Shown in pieces: positions 27,819 through 33,631 of a stretch of 35,733 bases of DNA. Each line of letters starts with the position of its first letter. Positions within the stretch are counted from its first letter, which is position 1. Location of the stretch: the NCBI GenBank assembly GCA_944321975.1, contig CALUNJ010000019.1, forward strand, positions 1-35,733. Reading direction: 5' to 3'. Both the position numbers and the translations under genes were made by a program. The notes below the pieces were generated by a model. It had not been told where the DNA came from. It did no database searches and worked only from the letters and a program-made list of their open reading frames with translations. Origin of the DNA: an uncultured Paraprevotella sp. (lineage in GTDB: Bacteria > Bacteroidota > Bacteroidia > Bacteroidales > Bacteroidaceae).

Positions 27819-29216
27819 TCCTATTGAACTATCCCGCAACGAAAGCACCACGTCCATCACTTTCCGCCCGATTTCCTCGGCGGCCTCTGCCGTGCGTGCC
27901 TCGGAATAGACTCGGATGATCGGTTCGGTGTTGCTCTTGCGCAGATGCACCCAACTGTCGGCAAAATCGATCTTCACGCCGTCGACATCGTTCACTTCCT
28001 CGTCCTTATATATCTCTTTCACCCGGGCCAGAATGGCGTCCACGTCCGTGTCCGGCGTCAGGTCTATGCGATTCTTGGCCATGTAATACTGCGGATAAGT
28101 GGCCCGCAGCTCGGACATTTTCTTTCCCGTCTTGGCCAGATAGGTCAACACCAAAGCGATGCCCACCAGCGCGTCGCGCCCATAGTGCGCCTCCGGATAG
28201 ATGACCCCGCCATTGCCCTCTCCGCCGATCACGGCGTGTGTCTCCTTCATCTTGGCCACCACGTTCACTTCGCCCACGGCCGCCGCGCTGTACGTGCCCC
28301 CATATCGGCGGGTCACGTCACGCAAGGCGCGGGTCGAGCTCAGGTTGGACACCGTGTTGCCCGGCGTGTGCTGCAACACATAGTCGGCCACGGTGACCAA
28401 CGTGTATTCCTCGCCATACATCGTGCCATCCTCGCAGAACATGGCCAGACGGTCCACGTCCGGATCCACCACGAAAGCCACGTCGTGGCTCCCTCGCTCC
28501 ATCAGAGCCTTGATGTCGCCCAAATTCTTTTCCAAAGGCTCGGGGTTGTGGCCGAAATCCCCCGTAGGCTCGGTGAACAGCCCCGTCACCTGCCGCACCC
28601 CCAGCTGCTCCAGGAGTTTGGGGAGAATGATGCCCCCCACGGAATTTACCGTGTCGATGGCCACGCGGAAGTCCGCCTTGCGTATGGCTTCCACATCTAC
28701 CAACTTCAGGTTCTTCACCAGGTCGATGTGCTTTTGGTCGTAAGTATGGTCTTCCCGGCACCGTCCCAGGCCTTCCACGGGAGCATACTCGAAATCCTCC
28801 GCCTCGGCCAGGCGCAACACCTCGTTGCCCTCCTCTTTGTCCAGGAATTCCCCCCTCTCGTTCAGGAGTTTCAGGGCATTCCACATTTTCGGGTTATGGG
28901 ATGCCGTGATGATGATGCCGCCACAGGCTCCCTCCATGGCCACAGCCACTTCGGTGGTCGGCGTGGTGGCCAGCCCGATATCCACCACATCGAAGCCCAT
29001 GCCGGTCAACGTGCCGCACACCACGTCGCGCACCATCCCCCCGGAAAGCCGCGCGTCGCGCCCCACGACGATTTTGTTGGTCTTCACCTGTGTGGTCCTG
29101 CGGATAAAAGTGGCATAAGCCGAAGTAAACTTCACAATGTCCAGCGGATTCAGCGTGTCGCCCGGCCTGCCGCCCACCGTCCCGCGTATGCCGGAAATAG
29201 ATTTAATGAGAGTCAT
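25266..29216 (-). CDS. Phosphoglucosamine mutase (GlmM) fused in frame to GH2 beta-galactosidase
   Basis: One open frame of 1316 codons from ATG 29216. Residues 1-466 are a full-length GlmM-type phosphohexomutase (glucosamine-6-P to glucosamine-1-P, for peptidoglycan and LPS precursors): TASHNP with phospho-Ser106, the DPDVD metal loop (251-255), EGNGGVI sugar loop and RKSNTEPIIRVYSEA phosphate site. At residue 467 begins a complete GH2 protein of 850 aa with its own signal peptide. No stop lies between them, although TAG triplets occur in the two other frames just after the GlmM end. A fusion joining a cytoplasmic enzyme to a signal peptide is hard to make functional; two proteins (second start at 27818), a recent 1-base indel or a sequence error are all possible. 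Confidence 0.8.
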   Translation of the reverse strand: MTLIKSISGIRGTVGGRPGDTLNPLDIVKFTSAYATFIRRTTQVKTNKIVVGRDARLSGGMVRDVVCGTLTGMGFDVVDIGLATTPTTEVAVAMEGACGGIIITASHNPKMWNALKLLNERGEFLDKEEGNEVLRLAEAEDFEYAPVEGLGRCREDHTYDQKHIDLVKNLKLVDVEAIRKADFRVAIDTVNSVGGIILPKLLEQLGVRQVTGLFTEPTGDFGHNPEPLEKNLGDIKALMERGSHDVAFVVDPDVDRLAMFCEDGTMYGEEYTLVTVADYVLQHTPGNTVSNLSSTRALRDVTRRYGGTYSAAAVGEVNVVAKMKETHAVIGGEGNGGVIYPEAHYGRDALVGIALVLTYLAKTGKKMSELRATYPQYYMAKNRIDLTPDTDVDAILARVKEIYKDEEVNDVDGVKIDFADSWVHLRKSNTEPIIRVYSEARTAEAAEEIGRKVMDVVLSLRDSSIGMKKNVAMMKTWWLGLLGLLLCMGAWADGARKTCLLREGWRFIRQDHAGFADVQVDERKWERVSVPHDWAIGGPFDGRNDRQFMAIEQDGQTEAQFQSGRTGGLPFTGVGWYRLHFDVPGFGAGKRVILMFDGAMSHAQVYVNGRRAGEWPYGYNSFYFDVTDYVDATGNVLAVRLENEPESSRWYPGAGLYRNVHLVVKGAVGVRTWGTTVTTPVVREGFARVKVRTELELPEGADVREVKLKTVLRSPSGMPVAEREAGLSSYDEGVLEQDFVVTSPQLWDVGHPNLYRADTEVYYQGRLTDADQTVFGIRTMEIVPEQGFFLNGRKLVLHGTCNHHDLGPLGTAVNEQAIRYRLKMLKDMGCNAYRTSHNMPSPELVRACDEMGMLLMVETFDEWRTKKMANGYHKYYDEWMERDLTNVVRHYRNAPSVVMWCIGNEVPDQGSAQGAKLCRRMQEIVHREDPTRPCTQGMNLVDAAIASHVAAIMDIPGLNYRSEKVQMAYGKLPQEVVLGSETASTVSSRGVYKFPVERKADARYADHQSSSYDVEHCGWSDLPEDNFILSEDLPYYMGEFVWTGFDYLGEPTPYYDDWPSHSSLFGIIDLAYLPKDRYYLYRSLWNKEDETLHILPHWTWPGREGEVTPVFVYTNYPTVELFVNGKSQGRRTKDTTVDVDSTENDEARRALVRQRRYRLMWMDVRYEPGELKAVAYDAQGRKRMEQVVCTAGEPYRLVLEADKDTLDAGLRDEDLAFVTVSVVDREGNLCPGAQHEVKFSVRGAGYYKAGANGNPVCLEPFARPQMPVFNGKMTAIVAEEGEPGTIRLRASARGLKSANLVLHVVRSGQGGAKSEP
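27819..29216 (-). CDS. glmM: GlmM-type phosphoglucosamine mutase portion
   Basis: 466 residues, very close to the usual length (about 462) of Bacteroidetes GlmM, starting MTLIKSISGIRGTVGGRPGD and ending near MDVVLSLR. All four phosphohexomutase motifs are intact, so the enzyme itself looks functional and is likely essential. The natural stop codon is absent in this frame. Its promoter and upstream region lie in a duplicated segment. Some phosphohexomutases of this group act on more than one sugar, so phosphomannomutase activity cannot be excluded. Confidence 0.8.
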
Positions 29217-29285
29217 AAGTTTCAATATTTAAAAGGTTATCCCGCAACAACATGTTGCAGAGTAAACAAAGATAGGCAATCCCAA
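28801..29285. repeat. Direct repeat copy A (glmM 5' end and promoter)
   Basis: This stretch recurs in the same orientation at 32966-33450 (offset 4165). By eye the core 28858-29226 is identical to the other copy, while about 57 bases on the glmM-interior side differ at about 12 positions and the leader side differs at about 11 of 58. Confidence 0.9.
29267..29274 (-). promoter_or_regulatory. -7 box of the glmM promoter (copy A)
   Basis: Minus strand TATCTTTG, an exact TAnnTTTG match, about 50 bases before the glmM ATG. No clear -33 TTG at 19-21 bases was found. The same box is kept in copy B. Confidence 0.5.
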
Positions 29286-29289
29286 CGGA

Positions 29290-29639
29290 TTATCCTGTAA
29301 AGAAAATCAAAAACGACGTTTCCTTAAATCACAATCCGTCCTCTCCCTTTGGGCCGCAGAGACGGCATTTCCGTACGTCCCTGCTTTATCTTTTCCGCAA
29401 CGCATTCCCGAAGAACCGATTAAACATCTCCATGCTTAAACCTTGCTAATTGGAAACATTCGCAGAATCCATATTTCCCATTTCCAGAAAGACAATTCGG
29501 CAGTCCCCGCAATCTTTGGGATCCATTTGACACCCACGAGGGAGTATTAAATATTACATTATTACTATTGCAAATATCATTTTTTCAAAATTATAACAAC
29601 ATACATGAAATGAGTCGCAAAAGCCGTGCGTATCACTAT
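29290..29639. other. Intergenic region upstream of glmM
   Basis: About 350 bases without a gene. The first ~40 bases still show weak similarity to the sequence upstream of copy B (GGAT..TCC.GTAAA pattern). Then the sequence becomes increasingly AT-rich towards 29640. No clear terminator for the minus-strand gene ending at 29640 was found. Confidence 0.5.
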
Positions 29640-31262
29640 TTATAACTTTACCTTAAACGATTCTCCATTTACTTTTACTATGTATATTCCGGATCTGAGG
29701 TGTATATTCGTTGTGTCCTGCAAATATTCCTTCCTTATTAACTTACCGTCCATCGTATATATACATACATATCCTGAATTTCCATTACTTTTAACTCTCA
29801 ACAGGCCTTCATTGACAATGTTTATTTCAACGTCTCTACCGGAAGATTTGGTTTTCATCACTGATGTTTCATCACACGACTTTAGTATAACATTTATATC
29901 ATGGTCGCTTGATATGTTATTGAATGTATATTTGTTGTTTTCAACGAAGCTCGTGCAATCAATATTATCCACATAGAATGTACTCAACTCCCAACCGTCT
30001 TCTGGTGAAATCCTGATGGCACATGAATTCCCCTCTCTTACAATCATTCCCATTTTACCATATTCGCAAGGAATATAGATATAATATTCCATTATCAGGC
30101 TGTTTATCATAGGATACTTATCATTTTCAAAAGACCAAATCTGCTTGTCATATCCATTTAACGGATATCCTGATTTTAAATCTTCCTCGCTTATCATAGT
30201 CCCATAGTATTCACTCCACCCATTGCCACTTTCAAGATAATATGTGTTGTTAACTTCCGCGCTGGAATCTGATACGGGTAATATTGACCCGACAAACATG
30301 CTGGCGTTACACTCGAACGATGAAGGCGAAAATATACAATTTGATATAATTACGTTTCTAGAATAACCACAGATTCCTCCTACAAAAGAATAACCGTTTC
30401 CTGAATAGCGGTTGATGACATTCAGTGAACCGACAAAAATAGAATTGTATATCTTTTCGGAAATTCCTGAGATTCCACCTATGTATCCACTTGAACCCAG
30501 AACATTTTTGTCGAAGGGTATATTGATTTCACCAGCAATATAACATTGGCTTATTTCTTTTGACTTACCGGACAATCCGCCAGCTTCTATATTTGCAAAT
30601 GAATCGTAATCGTATTCATGATATATTCCTCCGGAAGTCCTTATGCCTTTGGCATAGTTTATTTCTCCCGCTGCAAGACCACATATACCTTCCCCGTTAA
30701 TATAATGATACGTAGATAAAAAATTTATATTCACGTCACAGAAACAATTAAGAAGGGAATCCCCCTTAGCCACAATTCCACCTACATAATACGAATCCAT
30801 CGATGAAAAGCTATTATTCCCGTCCATATATATTTCTCCTGTCAAGCTTAGGTTTGATATTATCCCCTTGGAACTGCCAAAAAGAGAAACCGTGTTCATA
30901 TAACCCATAAAAGGCAACTCAGTATATTTTATATATAGATTTGAAATCTTAAATCCATTACCATCAAATACACCCATAAAAATTTTGTTCCCGAAGTAGT
31001 CGTCCCCATATCCGATAGGAATCCATGATTTCCCATTCAAATCTATATCTTTTTCAAGATATACCGTCTTACCTTCAAATGTGTGCTCCCCACTATTCAC
31101 AAGGTCTGAAAATCCTTTTAATTCGGAAGCACTTGAAATGTGGAACTCATTCTCGTTTGGATTATACCATGATGTATCGGAACTTATTCCATCCCATTTG
31201 TCTGAATATGACGATTGGGACACGCAAAAGATACAAAAAACAACTAGTAGAATCTTTTTCAT
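29640..31262 (-). CDS. Secreted GLUG-motif-like protein with C-terminal sorting-type domain
   Basis: 540 aa from ATG 31262 (the frame runs on upstream without good start). An N-terminal signal peptide with hydrophobic core LLVVFCIFCV is followed by beta-rich repeats of GLUG type: MGVFDGNGFKISNLYI, YVGGIVAKGDSLLNC, AGGLSGKSKEISQCYIAGEI, IGGISGISEKIYNSIFVG, VGGICGYSRNVIISNCIF. The last ~75 residues (from about VEINIVNEGLLRVKS to SGIYIVKVNGESFKVKL) look like a Bacteroidetes type-IX-secretion-style sorting domain or a related terminal domain. The gene is clearly more AT-rich than its neighbours, which suggests acquisition from elsewhere. Probably a surface or secreted adhesion-like protein; function not known. 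Confidence 0.75.
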   Translation of the reverse strand: MKKILLVVFCIFCVSQSSYSDKWDGISSDTSWYNPNENEFHISSASELKGFSDLVNSGEHTFEGKTVYLEKDIDLNGKSWIPIGYGDDYFGNKIFMGVFDGNGFKISNLYIKYTELPFMGYMNTVSLFGSSKGIISNLSLTGEIYMDGNNSFSSMDSYYVGGIVAKGDSLLNCFCDVNINFLSTYHYINGEGICGLAAGEINYAKGIRTSGGIYHEYDYDSFANIEAGGLSGKSKEISQCYIAGEINIPFDKNVLGSSGYIGGISGISEKIYNSIFVGSLNVINRYSGNGYSFVGGICGYSRNVIISNCIFSPSSFECNASMFVGSILPVSDSSAEVNNTYYLESGNGWSEYYGTMISEEDLKSGYPLNGYDKQIWSFENDKYPMINSLIMEYYIYIPCEYGKMGMIVREGNSCAIRISPEDGWELSTFYVDNIDCTSFVENNKYTFNNISSDHDINVILKSCDETSVMKTKSSGRDVEINIVNEGLLRVKSNGNSGYVCIYTMDGKLIRKEYLQDTTNIHLRSGIYIVKVNGESFKVKL

Positions 31263-31264
31263 AT

Positions 31265-31525
31265 TCAACAATTTAAAAACCAAATGCAAAAATAGGCCAA
31301 ATCAGGGCATAAAAGGCAATCATCCACATGTTTTACAACATAAAGAATCACGTCGTAAACTCCTATGACCTTGTAGGCCGCAAGTTTCCCGTTGATCGTC
31401 AGCATCACGACATCCACGATGTAGCCCTTCATCATCGGTTTCTCGTCGGAATGCAGAATTCTGTCCTCCAATTCATCCGAATCGGAAACAAGCCCAAGCC
31501 TCTTCCGCATAAGGCACCAATACAT
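31265..31525 (-). CDS. Unrecognised small ORF, possible gene fragment
   Basis: 86 codons that overlap the leader and promoter of the GLUG-like gene. The part SDSDELEDRILHSDEKPMMKGYIVDVVMLTING reads like real protein, but the ends do not. I recognise no family. The stretch may be the remnant of a gene truncated by the nearby mobile elements. Confidence 0.25.
   Translation of the reverse strand: MYWCLMRKRLGLVSDSDELEDRILHSDEKPMMKGYIVDVVMLTINGKLAAYKVIGVYDVILYVVKHVDDCLLCPDLAYFCIWFLNC
31287..31294 (-). promoter_or_regulatory. -7 box before the GLUG-like gene
   Basis: Minus strand TATTTTTG, an exact TAnnTTTG match 24 bases before the ATG. An ATTG lies 22 bases further upstream, slightly farther than usual. 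Confidence 0.4.
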
Positions 31526-31677
31526 CTATGGGATTTGAGTTCTGAGCCCATTTTGAAAAGTCTAACCTGACAAACTCGTTCTAAAATAGTCATTCTAAGA
31601 TACTAATTTTGGGGATATTTTTAGTAAGTAGATGCTCATAATTAGTTTATAGAATTAAATTCAATTCCTTTGCCTCA

Positions 31678-31684
31678 TAAACCT
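31678..31684. repeat. Target-site duplication, left copy
   Basis: TAAACCT directly before the left inverted repeat of the IS982 element; the same 7 bases follow the right inverted repeat at 32718-32724. Confidence 0.85.
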
Positions 31685-32717
31685 ACGTGAGTTCGATATA
31701 ATTCAAAACATTGTAAGTTGCCCGTCCTTGACAAAACAAACGTCAATTGCAGGCTTCTTTTCAAAGAAGCAGTATGCCGCTATGGCGGAGAGCGCATTGG
31801 CAATGAAGTTGTTGAAGGAACGATGCCTGGAATGTTCAATCTGCGCAATGTTCTTCAACTCGTCATTGACCGTTTCAATCAAGGCGCGTTTCCTCAACAG
31901 AATCTTGTCCGCTACACTCATCAGTGAGTTTTTCATGTTGTTCTTCACTTTGGTTATCAGCTGTATGCCGTTTAGGAAAAGGTTCTCAAACAGAGCCTGC
32001 CCGATATATCCCTTGTCCGCGCAAAGTTTACCCTTTATGTCCTTCAGGAACTTTTCCTGCTTCAACGGTTCACGGTCGTCCACATTGCCCGGCGTGAACA
32101 TGAAATTGAGGATTTCCCCCTTGTCGTTGATTATCAGATGTAACTTGAATCCGAAGAACCATCCCATCGAACATTTCCCACGCTGCGAAAGCCCTTCAAA
32201 AGTCTTATGTATCAATATGCGTTGGTTACGGCACACACGCAGCGGGGTGGAGTCCACGAAGCTGATGCCGGTGCAGGTACCCATCAAGACCTCCTTGATG
32301 AAAACGGTCAGCTGCAACAGGACTTCTTTTTCCAGTTCCACAAAACGGTTGTAGGACACACGCCTGGGAAAGAGATGGGTCAGGTGCTTGCAGACATGTT
32401 CCTTGTAGTAATGCTTGAAACATCTGAAACCTCCCGAGTGGAACAAAATCAGGATGACCATGATTTCCGCATCGCTCATCCGGTTGGGCTTGTTCCGATG
32501 CTTATGGCTCTTGTCTTCAACCATGTATTTTCCCTGTACTTTGGCAAATTCCTTGCAAAAAATCATCCGCCATACAATAAATCTCCGTAACTTTAGCCTC
32601 TGAGAACATAGTGGTAATCGCTTAAATGTTATGCTTTCACACTATAAATTTAAGGCTTTTATCGCTATGTTCCTAACTTTCAAACAGATATTTTTTATCC
32701 TTATATCGAACTCACGT
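31685..32717 (-). mobile_element. IS982-family insertion sequence, complete
   Basis: A 1033-bp element bounded by perfect 17-bp inverted repeats: ACGTGAGTTCGATATAA (31685-31701) and its complement (32701-32717), flanked by the 7-bp duplication TAAACCT. One transposase gene fills it. It is inserted in the leader of an IS630-like transposase gene. The intact ends and duplication suggest a fairly recent insertion. Confidence 0.9.
31703..32609 (-). pseudogene. IS982 family transposase, probable N-terminal frameshift
   Basis: The long frame (31703-32566, 287 aa) has the DDE catalytic residues: Asp in SFVDSTPLRVC, Asp in CADKGYIGQ and Glu in IETVNDELKNI. The expected family start MFSEAKVTEIYCMADDF is found in another frame from ATG 32609. 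The two frames meet at a run of six T on the coding strand, where five T would keep one frame. Translation could also begin at an ATG in the long frame (MIFCKEF), so the protein may still be made with an altered N-terminus. A homopolymer error in the sequence is equally possible. Confidence 0.8.
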
Positions 32718-32724
32718 TAAACCT
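32718..32724. repeat. Target-site duplication, right copy
   Basis: TAAACCT, matching 31678-31684 on the other side of the IS982 element. Confidence 0.85.
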
Positions 32725-32737
32725 CAAAGATACACTT

Positions 32738-32973
32738 ATGGGCAAAGTCAAATCAATCATATTAAAAGATTCCGAACGCTTGGCGTTAGAAACGGGTTTC
32801 TGCAAGAGAACAGTCATTACTTCCGGATGCGCTGCCGTGCTGTACTACTCAAATCAACAGGGATTTCAAGCAAAGCCATAGGATTGCAGACGGAGATGTC
32901 GCATGCGTCTGTCTGCTTTTGGGTAAGACGATTCTTAGTGGAAGGCATCAATGGCCTGCAGACTCGCCTCGGC
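32738..32973 (+). pseudogene. IS630 family transposase remnant, N-terminal fragment
   Basis: Begins ATG 32738 with MGKVKSIILKDSERLALE, then shifts frame at GAAACGGG (one A fewer than expected) and continues GFLQENSHYFRMRCRAVLLKSTGIS and SHASVCFWVRRFLVEGINGL, the helix-turn-helix part of IS630-type transposases. It stops near 32973 at the joint with the duplicated glmM fragment. The catalytic part is gone. The IS982 element separates it from its own leader. Family assignment rests on my recognition of the N-terminal pattern. Confidence 0.6.
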
Positions 32974-33381
32974 CAATCGCAACACTTCGTTGCCCTCTTC
33001 CTGATTCAGGAATTCTCCCTTTTCGTTCAGGAGTTTCAGGGCATTCCACATTTTCGGGTTATGGGATGCCGTGATGATGATGCCGCCACAGGCTCCCTCC
33101 ATGGCCACAGCCACTTCGGTGGTCGGCGTGGTGGCCAGCCCGATATCCACCACATCGAAGCCCATGCCGGTCAACGTGCCGCACACCACGTCGCGCACCA
33201 TCCCCCCGGAAAGCCGCGCGTCGCGCCCCACGACGATTTTGTTGGTCTTCACCTGTGTGGTCCTGCGGATAAAAGTGGCATAAGCCGAAGTAAACTTCAC
33301 AATGTCCAGCGGATTCAGCGTGTCGCCCGGCCTGCCGCCCACCGTCCCGCGTATGCCGGAAATAGATTTAATGAGAGTCAT
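32938..33381 (-). pseudogene. Truncated second copy of glmM (N-terminal fragment)
   Basis: From ATG 33381 the first ~138 residues of GlmM are repeated, including the TASHNP active site, up to NEVLRLAEA. The frame then enters the IS630 remnant and stops after a few foreign residues (SLQAIDAFH). The metal-binding and sugar-binding domains are missing, so it cannot be an active mutase. Differences from copy A are confined to the end (NEKGEFLNQEE against NERGEFLDKEE) and the leader. Confidence 0.9.
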
Positions 33382-33450
33382 AAGTTTCAATGTTTAAAAG
33401 GTTTTCCCGCAACAACACGCTGCGGAACGGACAAAGATAGGCAATCCCGC
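32966..33450. repeat. Direct repeat copy B (glmM 5' end and promoter)
   Basis: Second copy of 28801-29285. It is joined to the IS630 remnant near 32966 over the short shared sequence GCCTCGGCCA, and it continues to the left of the divergent gene at 33632. Confidence 0.9.
33432..33439 (-). promoter_or_regulatory. -7 box before truncated glmM copy B
   Basis: Minus strand TATCTTTG, the same box as before glmM copy A. If active it would drive transcription through the glmM fragment into antisense IS630 and then the inserted genes. Confidence 0.45.
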
Positions 33451-33579
33451 CGGAAGAATCCGTAAAAAAAGGGGAAAAGAAAAACTCCACAAAGTTTGTC
33501 CCGCAGACTTTCCAAAGGACGGAAACCGGAAGCCGGCAAAAAAAACGGGAGTGGACACAAGCACTTGAAGAAAAAAAGC

Positions 33580-33587
33580 TAACTTTG
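33580..33587 (+). promoter_or_regulatory. -7 box before the large secreted protein gene
   Basis: Plus strand TAACTTTG, an exact TAnnTTTG match, 44 bases before the ATG at 33632. No convincing -33 element at the right distance. Confidence 0.5.
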
Positions 33588-33631
33588 CAGTTACCTGAAC
33601 ACATTTTGTTCATCCAAAACCTTTTTTCCAC

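Noticed and set aside
26169..27827. 552-codon plus-strand frame opposite the GH2 gene
   Set aside because: Shadow frame with His/Arg/Pro-rich composition; the GH2 motifs on the other strand are unmistakable.
27945..29300. Long plus-strand frame (451 codons) opposite glmM
   Set aside because: It is the antisense shadow of the GC-rich glmM gene; rich in His and Arg, with no domain pattern, while the minus strand has clear catalytic motifs.
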